In this document: one piece after another, positions 12,682 to 24,693 of the stretch
How positions within the stretch are numbered: the stretch's first letter is position 1
Layout of the letters: each line of letters begins with the position of its first letter
Assembly (NCBI GenBank): GCA_031761405.1
Contig: JASEVX010000012.1
Coordinates: forward strand, 23,671,165-23,735,164
Source: Serripes groenlandicus
Taxonomy: Eukaryota; Mollusca; Bivalvia; Cardiida; Cardiidae
DNA length: 64,000 bases
Direction of reading: 5' to 3'
Program-made: the position numbers and the translations under genes
Notes under the pieces: model-generated
Told to the model about the DNA's origin: nothing
Database searches by the model: none
The model's input: only the letters and a program-made list of their open reading frames with translations

Positions 12682-13516
12682 AGGTAAAATCAGAGCTTAA
12701 TTTGATGTAATAAGCTCTCTAACTCTCTCTAGTATGCATCTCTTTCTTAAATTTAGGATACTTGTTGAGCTCTCAGGAAAACAATATGAAAAAATAATTC
12801 ATTCAGTCTGGTCAAATGATGAAAAACAGTTTTACCATAACACATGGGTAGAGTTTAGCCATAGACTATGAATGTGCTATTTAACTCTATAAATAGACCA
12901 AGTAACCACAGTAACTTGTACACAAATTCTTTCTTTCAACCGATTACCCAGATAAAGATCGATGCAGCTATACAGTAGTTAACACAGATTGTTATCTCAA
13001 AATTGAAATTAGCCGTTCACCATTTGACATCTTGAACTCACCTGAGCAAGAAATTATGACCACTCACCGTCAGGCGTCAGGCGACCGTCCGTCCGTCCGT
13101 TTTAAAATAATTTAATTTCAATGTTCTTCAGGTTGTCCCATTTCGAAATTGTTCAAAGAATTGAAACCTATGCACAATTTTAATTGCCATATCAACAGAA
13201 TGGAAAATCTTTGAACACATATTTTTTGTATGACCATCTACCAATGAATATTCAAATATTTTTAATCATTGGCCTTGCATGGGTTCGAACGCACAACCCC
13301 TGCGCTGATATAACCCTCGCCGTTAGTCACTGAGATTTCGCCACCGCAAAGGAAATAGGTTTTTTTCTGAGTGTGGTAGAATTTAGTGTGTCAGCGAAAT
13401 AAAGGGATCGCAATGGTGGAGAGAGTTAGGACACAATCTATATAATTAAAACTCTTTATTCATTGTGGACATACACTATACTTAAAATGTATCGGCCACA
13501 CAATCGTCGGACACGA

Positions 13517-13803
13517 GCACCGGTAGCTCAGTCGGTAGCGACGCTGGCTGTCAATCCAGAGGTTGTGAGTTCGAATACTAGCTCGGCCAACATTCTTTCC
13601 GACGTTTGACAAAAGTCATTGTGACCTGCGTCATTCGTCTTTCACCAATGGGCTGTTTAACAGTCTATGTGGAAAAGTAGCAAGTTGCTTGAAGGGTATG
13701 TTGTGTGGTGTACTGGTGTGGGAAAACCAGGAAACGCATGAGTAGATGAACTGGTCGCCGTAATATGACTGAAAAACGCGTTAAACCCCAATTAATCAAT
13801 TGT
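13517..13803 (+). mobile_element. tRNA-derived SINE, family A, near full length (left arm)
   Basis: The head carries the A-box GGTAGCTCAGTCGGTAG and B-box-like GAGTTCGAATACT. The body runs through GTGTGGTGTACTGGTGTGGG, and the end is GCGTTAAACCCCAATTAATC. The mirror copy at 21637-21875 has lost about 70 bp between the B-box and the CTTTCACCAATGGG block. Confidence 0.9.
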
Positions 13804-13860
13804 TGACCCCGCTACGCTCCAAACATCGTGTTTCGAGCCTAGCGGAGTCAACAGCGATGA
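13804..13860. repeat. Short hairpin next to SINE
   Basis: TTGACCCCGCTACGCTCC pairs with GGAGTCAA and flanking bases across a short loop. A rearranged version is present in the right arm at about 21575-21632. Confidence 0.55.
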
Positions 13861-14091
13861 CCCCTCCTACATCAGAAAACGCCTTTAACTGTTTTAAAGC
13901 TGATTTTTTTTAAAATGAACTTGTCCAGTTTTGCATTTGAAAGAGTCAAATACCCAATTGTTAGAATAGCAAGAACGAAATGTTAAGTTTGACAGGCAAC
14001 AGAGTCAAGCGTGGTCAGATGACGAAGATGCGCCTGCGGGCCTGGCTCTACCATGGTAGCAAAGGCTCTACTTAATCGGTTCCAGCATTCA

Positions 14092-14327
14092 ACCCTTTAC
14101 TTCACACAGACGACATTTGACGCCTGCTGTTGCAGACGACTTTTGAAAACATTGCAATAAAAGGTGAAATTGCTCAAAACGAGCTATTTCACCTTTTATT
14201 TCAATATTTTCAACTCTTTATCAATATAAATCTTTCAGTTTTCTAGATTGTTGAAATTATTCGTCTGACGATTCTAAAGCAGACGACCTTTGAAAAGTCA
14301 TGTGAAGTAATGGGTTAGAGGGTTTAA
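14092..14327. mobile_element. M1-like MITE present only in the left arm
   Basis: AACCCTTTACTTCACACAGA at the left mirrors GTGAAGTAATGGGTTAGAGG at the right, with GCAGACGAC subterminal blocks inside. The matching place in the right arm (about 21325-21345) reads straight through with a single AACCCTTTGAATG. It is therefore either a later insertion here or a deletion there. Confidence 0.75.
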
Positions 14328-14378
14328 ACATTGTGACGCACGGCTTCTAACGAGCTTCTTCTCATTTCTCAAATATAT

Positions 14379-14640
14379 ATGAGCCGTCCCACCACAAAAA
14401 CCAACATTATGGGCTCTGCGTAATGTATCGACCCACATTAGCCTGCGCAGTCCGCGCAGCCTAATCCGGGCCGAAACATTCCGTCTCAGGGGGGATATAT
14501 GTATAAAGTAATGATTCATGAAAACGGGAAATCCACTGGAGGCGAAAAGTGTCTGTCCGGGTTAGTCTGCGCGGCATGGTTAGGATGATCCGGGTCGATT
14601 CTTTACGCACAATGATGGTTTTCTCGCGGAATGACTCATA
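14379..14640. mobile_element. Palindromic MITE, family M3 (left arm)
   Basis: ATGAGCCGTCCCACC at the start and GGAATGACTCAT at the end, with the family's GGGTCGATTCTTTACGC and CGGGCCGAAACATTCCGTCT blocks. The mirror copy is at 21028-21273. Confidence 0.85.
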
Positions 14641-14736
14641 ACAACTTTGCTATATGTGACGGTCCAGATCAGATAACGTCAAAAATCACTATTCCATTTC
14701 CATTGTTTTTTATGTTAATAATTATGAAATATTTTA

Positions 14737-14925
14737 ACCCTTCACTGCATACTACAAAACTTCAGCAGATAAAAACATTTTGATTAAAATATGAAAACTC
14801 TATTATGGAAATAATTCAAAATATTGTGGCAAAAGGAGAATTTCCTTATCATTAGCAAGTTCTCCTTTTGCATCTTTATTTTCTAAGTGTCGTCTGGTTG
14901 AGATGCATCTACGCTGGAAGTATCA
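14737..14925. mobile_element. Old M1-related MITE (left arm)
   Basis: TTTAACCCTTCACTGCATAC opens it, and an inverted pair around GCAAAAGGAGAATTTCC and CAAGTTCTCCTTTTGC lies in the middle. The outer right end has decayed. Mirror copy at 20742-20936. Confidence 0.65.
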
Positions 14926-15114
14926 AATCTGCTTAGAATTCTCAAATCATCCTCATTTCGTTCGTTATGATGTATATATATATATGTATATCTTTTAAAA
15001 CAATTGAATAAGCAACAACGCCAAAAGTTGGAATTAGGTATTAGCATATATATATAAACAAATATTTAGGCCAGCGGCCTATATTGCAGCATATATATAT
15101 ATACATATATAGAT

Positions 15115-15600
15115 CTGCTTTCAGCATTAGGCAGACCCCCATCTAAAACCAGCATTAGGCAGACATATACATTTTTTTTTACAAACTGTAATATTTGTTA
15201 AGGTCTCTTGCCCCATGATCTTAGATGATCATTCTGTGTATTTATCTAAAATCTCATCAAGATATATCCATTAACAAAATATATACATCAGATGAGGTCT
15301 GCCTAATTTTTTCATTTATATATTATAGGCCTTAGGCAGACCCCCATCTAAAACCAGCATTAGGCAGACATATACATTTTTTTTTACAAACTGTATTATT
15401 TGTTAAGGTCTCTTGCTCCATGATGTTACATTATAGTTCTGTGAATTATTCTAAAATCTCATCAAGATATATCCATTAACAAAATATATACATCAGATGA
15501 GGTCTGCCTAATTTTTTCATTTATATATAGTATAGGCCTTAGGCAGACCTTATATATCTGCTTTCATCATTAGGCAGACATATACAATACTTGGTAAGCT
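15115..15600. repeat. AGGCAGAC-bounded tandem repeat at the inner end of the left arm
   Basis: Two units of roughly 210 bp are separated by TTAGGCAGAC and its inverse GTCTGCCTAA, with a conserved TCTCATCAAGATATATCCAT core and AT-rich flanks. Mirrored at about 20105-20545. A related GGTCTGCCTAA fragment occurs alone at about 45415. Confidence 0.8.
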
Positions 15601-16521
15601 TCAATAATAAAATGTTTTTTACACATGCTTACCAACCGTCCAGATTTAATCTTGAGTCTCAAGATTTGAAAAGGGTAACCCACCCCCAAGATCGTGAGAT
15701 AAAATGTATTTGAAAAAAAAGAAAAAGAAAAAAAAGAAAAATTGTCACCGATTAAAGCAATTCCTTTCAATAATTTCTAAACAATGTGTGTCTGTCAACT
15801 ATATGATTTATCTCTGTGTCATTTGATTAACAAAGATTCCATTGGTACCATACCCAATTTTTCATTCATACATGTAAGTACGTCTAATTTTAACGAGGTT
15901 AAGCAATTTGTATAGGATGCAATAAGAAAATTCATTCACACAACATACACCTTGCTAAATTTTCTAGTTAAAGGTGTTTTTAATATCAATGCATGTATTT
16001 GTAAACAGGCCAAAATAATGCAGTTCAAATTTTTTTTTTTGAAGCTATTAAAATAGAAAACATTCTCAAAATGAGTTTATTTTATTATTTTCCTATAACT
16101 ATTTAAAGTATGGTCTGCATAGTTATCCAAATTCCGTTCTATCATGCAAATTAACCGAACTGAAAATCTGCTCCTTCAAACCCCAATCCCCCTTTTGAGA
16201 TTCTTTATCTCCCACATGAGAATGAGTAAAGGTTGGTAATCATATTTACAGCATATTCTTACATTAAACAGTGCAACCTCAAGTCAATATTATCTTTCCT
16301 GGACAAATGATTGAATACGGTTTTACACTGTATTTAACAAATGTTCGATACCTTATGCATTCCCCGAGTTTCTAAACAGTTCGCACCACCTGCTGGCAAT
16401 TAACTGATAGTAGTTACAGAGATGGGAGGTGAATTAACGCCCAGAAGCACAGTAACAGCCATATAGCAAGCTGAATGATTTATTTTATATGCGATTGCGA
16501 TGTGTTCATCACCTTAGATTT

Positions 16522-17278
16522 AACAAGAGCTGTCGGAGGACAGCGCGATCGACTATTCCACCGCTTTTTAAGTTACTGGGATATGGAGTCCTAAAAGTGC
16601 CATAACTTGCATAAAAAGCTAGATTGAGTTATCATACTTGATTGCTTATATAGGTGTGATAGTTGGAAAGAGCTGTATAAAGTGTTAATGCAATCCATTA
16701 AGTAGTTACTAAGATACGGTCTCTTAATGTTGTTGCATGCAAATCTTTAACCAGAATTTATATTTGTCAAAAAAGGGCCATTATTTGCATAAAATGCAGG
16801 TTAGAGTTATTTAACTTGAAAATCAACATAGGTGTGATGGTTGGGTGGGTTGTCAAAACAATGCATCAAGTAAATACTAGGATATGGACTCTTAATTTAG
16901 TTGCATGCAAATCTTAAAGAAAGTTTCAATACAATGCATCAACTAAATGCTGATATATGGACTCTTAATTTAGTTGCACGCAACACCTTAACCAGAATTT
17001 CCAAGTCAGAAAAGGGCCATAACTTGCATAAAATGCAGGATAGAGTTATCTAACTTAATAATCTACATAGGTGTGGTAGTGGGGAAGGGATGTAGAAAGT
17101 TGCAATACAATGCATCAGGCAAATACTGAGATATGGACTCAGTATGGCCGGGTTGTAGAAAATTTCAATGCAATACATGTAGTATTTAAGTAGTTACATG
17201 CAAAACCTTAACCAAGGTGTGACGCCAACGCCAGGGTGAGTAGTGTAGCTCTCATATTCTTCGAGTAGTCGAGCTAAA
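16522..17278 (+). mobile_element. Non-autonomous element with internal repeats (family N)
   Basis: Opens with AACAAGAGCTGTCGGAGGAC, which contains the mini-hairpin CTGTCGGAGGACAG, and closes with TCTTCGAGTAGTCGAGCTAA. Inside are three to four diverged repeats with GGCCATAACTTGCATAAAAT and ACTCTTAATTTAGTTGCATG. A reverse-oriented copy lies at 41935-42830. No coding capacity. Its class is unknown to me. Confidence 0.75.
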
Positions 17279-17799
17279 AATGGAGTTTGTGAGTTCCCTT
17301 TTCATAAATGCCCATGAATTTATGCTTCTCACAATATGCCCTTGCAAGCTGAATGAAAGTGACTTTAAGTACAGTAAACACGTAGCAGAAACTTCAGTTC
17401 TGTATATCCATTGTTACAGTACCAAACACATAGAATGCCAAATTTCTACATTAATACATTAAAATGTATGTGTGCAGTCATGCATCAAGTAATCACAAAA
17501 ATATACAATAAACAATATTGTATCTGGTAAATTCATGAATTTAGAATAAACAGAAAAATAACAAATAGGATTGAATTCATCATCTGATTTAATCGATATT
17601 CAATAATTTCACTTTAAACCCCACACACCCCTTACCCCCCATACAGATGCATTCTGAAGCAGGCAACTTTTGAAACATTGTGGCAAAAGGATAATACATA
17701 AAAGCAAACAATTTCTCCATTTACTACAATGTTTTCATCTTGTCTGCCGCAAATGTGTATACATATATAGAAACAAGCCACATGGTGGCCATGTTTATC

Positions 17800-18850
17800 A
17801 TTTGACCTTCGAGGTACATGCCCTTTTCATGTGTGCAACATGTCACCTCATCATGGTGAAATGTGTGCCCAGTAACTTGGGTATCCGGAGATACATGGTT
17901 CAGATGTGATCTGGCCAAGGTAGTCCTATCAAACAGTACTAATTTTGACCTCCAGTGTGGCCTTGACCTTTGAGGTACAGGACCAGGTCTTGCGTGGTTG
18001 AGATGTAGGCCAGAAAAGGTAGTCCTATCACAAATTACTCATTTTGATCTCTAAGTGTGACCTAGGCATTTGAGGCCCGAGTCTTGTGAGTGACACACTG
18101 CCTCGTGATAGTGAACATTTGTACAAAGTTTCACGGAAATCCTATGATGCATGGTTGAAATGCCAGTCAGACATGGTAGTCTTATCAAACATTATTTATT
18201 TTGACCTGTAAGTATGACCTTGACATTTGAGGTAAACATGTGTGCAAAGTAACTCAGGAATCCTATGATGCATAGTTAAGATGTGAGCAAGAAAAAAAGG
18301 TAGTCCTATCACTCAGTACTCATTTTGACCGTTGACCTATTAAGTGTGACTGACATTTGAGGTACATGCCTGGGTTTTGTGCAAGACACGCCGCCTCATC
18401 ATGGTAAATGTTTGTGCTAAGTGTCTTTGAAATCCAATGATGCATGATTGATATGGGCCAGACAAGCTACAGTCCTATTAAATAGTACTCATTTTTACCT
18501 CTAAGTGTGACCTTGACATTTGAGGTATATGTCATCATGGTGAACATTTATGCCAAGTTTCTTGGAAATCCTATAGTGCATGGTGGAGATGCGGGCCCAG
18601 CAAGGTAATCATATCAAATAGTACTAATTTTGATGTCCAAGTGTGACCTTGACATTTGAGGTACAAACCTGGGTCTTGTGTCAAGTTGTGTGTGACACGG
18701 TGCCTGAACATGGTGAACATTCTTTGAAATCCTATGATGCATGGTTGAAATGTGGTTCGGACAAGGTAATCCTATTAAACAGTACGCGTTTTGACCATAT
18801 CAGTGTGACATTGACATTTGATGTACAGGGTTGGGTCTATAAGTTTATAA
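17800..18850. repeat. Degenerate tandem array, about 100-160 bp units
   Basis: About eight diverged units carry TGTGACCTTGACATTTGAGG, a GGTCTTGTG block, CATGGTGAACATTTGTGC and ATCCTATGATGCATGGTTGA. Repeats of this kind are familiar from bivalve genomes. ORFs here (17670, 18643) come from the repeat. Confidence 0.75.
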
Positions 18851-19566
18851 CTTAAGCCATATAATGCAAAATAGCCCCACTCCCTAGCGGTGATGTTTTT
18901 TGACCAATCAACATGGCATGAAAGAATCTGAAAGTGGGTCACTTCGGGAAAGATTCTAAAATATCATCTGAAAATTTGCCTTACATTTTTGTAGAAGAAG
19001 ATTTTTTTAGTCTTTACTCTAGCCATTTAAGCCATAAAAAGCTCTACCCCACCTGGCGGCTATGTTGGTCAACCAATAAACATGGCTTGAAGGAGTCTGA
19101 TAGTTGGTCACTAAAAGAACATTTCTAAAAATTGGTTTGGATTTTATAGGTTTTTAACTTTAGCCATACCTCCCTGACGGACATGTTTTTTAACCAATCA
19201 ACATGGCTTTGAGGAATTTAAGTTTCATTCATCCAAGGAACATTTCTAAAAAATTATTTGAAAATCTGCAAACCAGTTTGGGAAAAACAGAAATTTAAAG
19301 TTTACACTATAGCCATATAAGGCAAAAAAGCCCAGCCCCACCTGTGGGCCATTGTTTTTTTACCAAACAACATGGCTTAATTACCATGGAACCAGAATTC
19401 TGCAGGGATCCCGATTTGAAGAAATTCTGGTGAGATTATTGAGAGGATGTTTTCTGTAAAGTTTCTCAATCTTAATTGAACCACTGGTTACTGAGGAGAA
19501 GATGTTGACACACGCCGGACAAAAGGCAATCACAAATCACCTTGAGCACGAAAGGCGAGCTAAAAA
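18851..19566. repeat. Second degenerate tandem array in the spacer
   Basis: Four units of about 150 bp share a GCCATATAATGCAAAA-like start, GTTTTTTGACCAATCAACAT and a GAAAGATTCTAAAA-like block. The last unit runs into ATCACCTTGAGCACG and GGCGAGCTAAAAAA, an end also seen near 39745. The two arrays may form one composite element. Confidence 0.6.
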
Positions 19567-20104
19567 AGAGTTTAATGTATTGATATTTGTATCAATTGCA
19601 ATAGAATTATGTTCATATTTTCAGAAAATATCTTTGTTGTATTCATATCTTCAATAGTTATTGAGTTTTACTTTCAACAAATGTTGGGAAACAACTTAGT
19701 TATGTTTCACTTATATCTACATTCCTGCCGATACTATTCATAATGTAAGCATTCAGGTTTTTAATTCCTTCAACCTGTTTGAACACATAAAGTCTGTCTT
19801 TTATTTTGTTCCTTCATTACTTTAGTTCTGAGTTGCTGCTGAGTACAAGTATATATTTCTTTTCTTTCTGGGTACTCTTCCATATCTGTTTAACCTGCAA
19901 AAACAATGAGATGTTTGTTATGAATACAAATCAATATATAGCAAATAGACTGCAAGTATTTATTTATTTTTTATTTTTTTTCAAATACATTTTACCTCAC
20001 GATCTTGGGGGTGGGGTTACCCTTTTCAAATCTTGAGACTCAAGATTAAATCTGGACGGTTGGTAAGCATGTGTAAAATACATTTGATATTATTGAAGCT
20101 TACC

Positions 20105-20545
20105 AAGTATTGTATATGTCTGCCTAAGGATGAAAGCAGATATATAAGGTCTGCCTAAGGCCTATAATATATATAAATGAAAAAATTAGGCAGACCTCAT
20201 CTGATGTATATATTTTGTCAATGGATATATCTTGATGAGATTTTAGATTAATTCACAGAACTATAATGTAAGATCATGGAGCAAGAGACCTTAACAAATA
20301 ATGCAGTTTGTAAAACAAATGTATATGTCTGCCTAATGCTGGTTTTAGATGGGGTCTGCCTAAGGCCTATAATATATAAATGAAAAGATTAGGCAGACCT
20401 CATCTGATGTATATATTTTTTTAATGGATATATCTTGATGAGATTTTAGATAAATACACAGAATGATCATCTAAGATCATGGGGCAAGAGACCTTAACAA
20501 ATATTGCAGTTTGTAAAAAAAATGTATATGTCTGCCTAATGCTGA
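20105..20545. repeat. AGGCAGAC-bounded tandem repeat (right arm)
   Basis: Mirror of 15115-15600: two units with GTCTGCCTAA borders and ATGGATATATCTTGATGAGA cores. Confidence 0.78.
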
Positions 20546-20741
20546 AAGCAGATCTATATATGTATATATATATATGCTGCAATATAGGCCGCTGGCCTAA
20601 ATATTTGTTTATATATATATGCTAATACCTAATTCCAACTTTTGGCGTTGTTGCTTATTCAATTGTTTTAAAAAATATACATATATATATATACATCATA
20701 ACAAACGAAATGAGGATGATTTGAGAATTCTAAGCAGATAT

Positions 20742-20936
20742 GATACTTCCAGCGTAGATGTATCTCAACCAGACGACACTTAGAAAATATAGATGCAAAA
20801 GGAGAACTTGCTTATGATAAGGAAATTCTCCTTTTGCCACAATATTTTGAATTATTTCCATAATAGAGAGTTTTCATATTTTAATCAAAATGTTTTTATC
20901 TGCTGAAGATTTGTAGTATGCAGTTAAGGGTTAAAA
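20742..20936. mobile_element. Old M1-related MITE (right arm)
   Basis: Mirror of 14737-14925, ending GTTAAGGGTTAAAA, with the same GGAGAACTTGC and GGAAATTCTCC inverted core. Confidence 0.63.
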
Positions 20937-21027
20937 TATATCAGGATGTAACATAACAAACAAGGGAAATGGAAATTGTGATTTTTTACGTTATCTGATC
21001 TGGACCGTCGCATATAGCAAAGTTGAT

Positions 21028-21273
21028 ATGAGCCATTCCGCGAGAAAACCAACAATGTATAGAATCGATCTGGATCATCCTAACCATGCCGCGCAGACTA
21101 ACCCGTACAGACACTTTTCGCCTCCAGTTGATTTTCTTTTTCAGGAATCATTACTCTATACATTTATCCCCCCTAAGACGGAATGTGTCGGCCCGGATTA
21201 GGCTGCGCAGGCTAATCCGGGTCGATACATTACGCAGAGCCCATGATGTTGGTTTTCTCGTGGGACGGCTCAT
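21028..21273. mobile_element. Palindromic MITE, family M3 (right arm)
   Basis: Mirror of 14379-14640, from ATGAGCCATTCCGCG to GTGGGACGGCTCAT. Confidence 0.83.
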
Positions 21274-21636
21274 ATATATTTGGGAAAAGAGAAGAAGCTC
21301 GTAAAAGCCGTGCGTCACAATGTATTAACCCTTTGAATGCTGGAACCGATTAAGTTGAGCATTTGCCACTATGACAGAGCCAGGCCCGCAGGCGCATCTT
21401 CGCCATCTGACTACGCTTGACTCTGTTGCCTGTCAAACTTAACATTTCTCTCTTGCTATTCTAACAATTGGGTATTTGACTCTTTCAAATGCAAAACTGG
21501 ACAAGTTCATCTTAAAAAATCAGCTTTAAAACAGTTAAAGGCGTTTTCTGATGTAGGAGGGGGTCATCGCTGTTGACTCCGCTAGGCTCAAAACATGATG
21601 TTTGGAGCATGTTTGGAGCGATGCGGGGTCAAAAAT

Positions 21637-21875
21637 TGATTGATTGATTGGGGTATAACGCCGTTTTCAACAATTGTTTAGTCATATCACCGCGACCAGT
21701 TCATTTACTCATGCGTTTCCTGGTTTTCCAACACCAGTACACCACACAACATACCCTCCAAGCAACTGGCTGCTTTTCCACATAGACTGTTAAACAGCCC
21801 ATTGGTGAAAGACTCACAACCCCTGGATTGACAGCAAGCGTCGCTACCGACTGAGCTACCGGTGCTCGGCTCGGA
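21637..21875 (-). mobile_element. tRNA-derived SINE, family A, with internal deletion (right arm)
   Basis: Minus orientation: (ATTG)n, then GGGGTATAACGCCGTTTTC, then the complement of the A-box (CTACCGACTGAGCTACCGG). About 70 bp including the B-box are missing compared with 13517-13803. Confidence 0.87.
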
Positions 21876-22089
21876 GTCAACAACCTTGGATGTTTGACGA
21901 TTGTGTAGCCGATACATTTTCAGTATATTGTATGTCCACACTGAATAAAGATATTTAATTATATAGATTGTGTCCTAACTCTCTCCACCATTGCGATCCC
22001 TTTATTTCGCTGACACACTAAATTCTACCACACTCATAAAAAAACCTATTTCCTTCTCAGTGAGTAACGGTGAGGTTATATCAGTGCAG

Positions 22090-22340
22090 GGGTTGTGAGT
22101 TCGCACCCATGCATAGATTTCAATTCTTTGACGGACGTACCCATAAAGTGTATTTGTGAGGTTATTTCTTTTGTTTCAAACTTGTGGGTTGCAACCCACA
22201 AGTATGTTATTCATTCCGTAATGATTCCCCTTTTACGGAATGAAAAGCATTAATATGCAAAAAAGATACCCGTTATAAAACAAATAAAATATTTATCTAA
22301 GTGTCTTTATAAGGATGGTGGGTGAACGAACACCCCACAA
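22090..22340. other. Right-arm segment with no counterpart in the left arm
   Basis: Between shared blocks this arm holds about 220 bp that are absent from the left arm. They include a perfect 24-bp palindrome at about 22179-22202 (ACTTGTGGGTTG and its inverse). The left arm has an unrelated AT-rich segment at about 13050-13260. Confidence 0.6.
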
Positions 22341-22724
22341 GTACTCGGACGACTGACGGTGAGTGGTCATAATTTCGTGCTCAGGTGAGTTCAAGATGTC
22401 AAATTTTGAGATAACAATCTGTGTTAACTACTGCATAGCTGGATCGATCTTTATCTGGGTAATCGGTTGAAAGATAGAATTTGTATACAAACAAATTACT
22501 GTGGTTACTTGGTCTATTATAGAGTTAAATAGCACATTCATAGTCTGGCTAAACTCTACCCATGTGTTATGGGAAAACTGTTTTTCATCATTTGACCAGA
22601 CTGAATGAATTATTTTTTCATATTGTTTTCCTGAGAGCTCAACATGTATCCTAAATTTAAGAAAGAGATGTATACTAGAGAGAGTTAGAGAGCTTATTAC
22701 ATCAAATTAAGCTCTGATTTTACC

Positions 22725-22957
22725 TTAATTGACCCTTTCACTCATACAGACGCTTTCTGACGCCTCTACAGCAGACGGATTTTTGAAAACATAGTAACAA
22801 AATAAGAAATTGATCAAAACTAGCAATTTCTCCTTTTTCACAATGTTTTCCACTTTTAGTCATAGGTAATCCATTCAATTATAGAGATTTTCTATATTTT
22901 GACAAAATATGTTCAAAGTCGTCTGCTGCAGAATTGTCGTATGAGGGAAAGGGTTAA
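22725..22957. mobile_element. TTAA-flanked MITE, family M1 (right arm)
   Basis: Mirror of 12449-12681, ending ATGAGGGAAAGGGTTAA. Same subterminal GTCGTCTGCTGCAGA block. Confidence 0.87.
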
Positions 22958-23359
22958 CTCAAGGGACTGATTAAGGGACTGATTAAAGGCTACGTGTACA
23001 TGTACCCACCAGGCGTGACATCTTAACCCATTCAAACTTTGTTTTGAAAAGGACTTGTCCAGATATACATTCGGATGAGTCCACAGCCAATTAAAGGAAT
23101 ATTAAGATAAATATATTGATTTTGAAGGTCAAGACTTGGTTAGTCGGCGCAGGTGAGACGACTGGACTGGTTATTCACTGGTGCGGGCTTTCACAAATTC
23201 GGTTCAAAAGGTCAAGAGATTGTTTTTTACATTGAGTTATGTGCTACCAACAGCACAGGCTGTGTGTTATATGATTCTTATAACGGATATCCCTTGTTAA
23301 TCGTATTTTTAGGTAAGTAAACGTTGCAATTTTTAAAAGTTATATTCCAAAAATAATAT

Positions 23360-24165
23360 TTCTTGAGTCGTCTGCTTTGAGTTGTTGTTGTGGCGATTTT
23401 TTTTATTTACGTTGCTTTCTACAGATTATCGCTCAAATCACGGTGTTTCCTATGTAGTTTACAGTACTACAAGGTCAAGTTGGATCGGACACTGTATTGA
23501 CCAATGGTCTACCGTTCATTAGTAATGGGCATTCTAATCTCGTCTGCGAAGTTGTGTATGGGGCGTTTTATTTACGTCGCTTTCAACAACAGATCATCAC
23601 TCAAATCACGGTGTTTCCTACATGTATGTAGTTTACAGTACTACAAGGTCAAGTCTTCCGTTCATTAGTAATGGACATTCTAATCTCGTCTGCTTTAAGT
23701 TGGGTTTGGGGCGTTTTATTTACGACGCTTTCAACAACAGATCATCACTCAAATCACGGTGTTTCCTATGTAGTTTACAGTACTACAAGTCAAGTTGGAT
23801 CGGACACTCGATTGGCCGTTTACCGTTCATTAGTTATGGGCGCTCTAATCTCGTCTGCTTTTACTTATTGTTGCGGCGTTTGGTTTTTTACGTCGCTTTC
23901 AACAAATCATCAGTCAAATCGCGGTATTTCCTATGTAGTTTGGGCAAGGCACATTTCCTGGCCTAGCACTGATTTGTTTACCCAGGGATCATGAATAATT
24001 GAACTGTCGCTATGATATAACTGAAATAGTGTTGAAAACGGCGTAAAACTCCAATAAAACAATCAAACCTTTGTACTACAGGTCAAGTTGGGTCGGACAC
24101 CGGATTAACTAATGATCTACCGTCCATTAGTAATGGGCGCTCTAATGTCGTCTGTTTTGAACGTG
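23360..24165. repeat. Tandem repeat of about 150 bp (right arm)
   Basis: Mirror of 11240-12010 with units carrying CGGTGTTTCCTATGTAG and CCGTTCATTAGTAATGGG. The family C SINE fragment lies inside its right part (about 23945-24060). Plus-strand ORFs of 107-114 codons are repeat by-products. Confidence 0.78.
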
Positions 24166-24195
24166 TCTAAGGAAGTACATGTAATTGTAAACAAC

Positions 24196-24447
24196 ACGCG
24201 GGCTGTCAATCCAGGGGTTGTGAGTTCGAATCCCGGCTCGGCCAACTTTCTTTCCGTCGTTTGACAAAAGTCATTACGAAATGCGTCATTCGTCTTCCAC
24301 CAATGGGCTAAGTCTATGTGGAAAAGCAGCCAGTTTCTTGGGAAGATTGTTGTGTGGAGTACTGGTGTGAGAAAACCAGGAAACACATGAGTAGGTGTAC
24401 TGGCCGCCGTAATATGACTGAAAAAGTGTTAAAAACGGCGTAAAACC

Positions 24448-24478
<31 letters not shown>
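24196..24478 (+). mobile_element. tRNA-derived SINE, family A (right arm)
   Basis: Mirror of 10909-11212. Begins inside the tRNA-like head (GGGTTGTGAGTTCGAATCCC) and ends GGCGTAAAACCCC followed by seven or so AATC repeats. Confidence 0.88.
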
Positions 24479-24480
<2 letters not shown>

Positions 24481-24693
24481 GTAAACAACGTATTAGTGAA
24501 TATTAATACAGTGTGGAAAACAATGATGGGAAATGAGTCATTACTCACACTGGAAAAATTCTGCTTTTCCTAAAACGTTTTCAAAAGCGTTTGCTGTTTA
24601 CAGTGATCTCGCACAATAACAGTATGATTGCAGTCTGATCAGTTTCTCTGTTATTTCATTATTAGCCGTGATTCAAGAAAAGCATTTATTGCT

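Larger units (their letters stand above)
8531..15735 (+). repeat. Left arm of giant inverted repeat
   Basis: About 7.2 kb that is matched, reverse-complemented and in mirror order, by 19965-26824. By-eye anchors are 8538 with about 26829, the MITE at 10392 with 24961, the SINE C fragment at 11411 with 23993, the SINE at 13517 with 21868, the GCAGAC array at 15115 with about 20545, and CTCAAGATTTGAAAAGG at 15656 with about 20039. The arm is built from tandem arrays, SINEs and MITEs, and no host gene was found. It differs from the right arm by scattered substitutions and several indels, so it is an old duplication. The inner boundary is taken at the A-rich run near 15735, where similarity stops. 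Confidence 0.93.
15736..19964. other. Central spacer of the giant inverted repeat
   Basis: About 4.2 kb without a counterpart in either arm. It is AT-rich and holds one non-autonomous repeat (16522-17278) and two degenerate tandem arrays. No transposase, recombinase or other recognisable protein is encoded; the longest ORFs are under 80 codons and show no family resemblance. Confidence 0.75.

Noticed and set aside
13517..13590. tRNA gene (also at 58433 and 59995-60065)
   Set aside because: A- and B-boxes are present, but each head continues into a conserved SINE body and tail and there is no complete cloverleaf with acceptor stem.
17280..17462. 60-codon frame after element N
   Set aside because: Short, AT-rich and unsupported; expected by chance in this composition.
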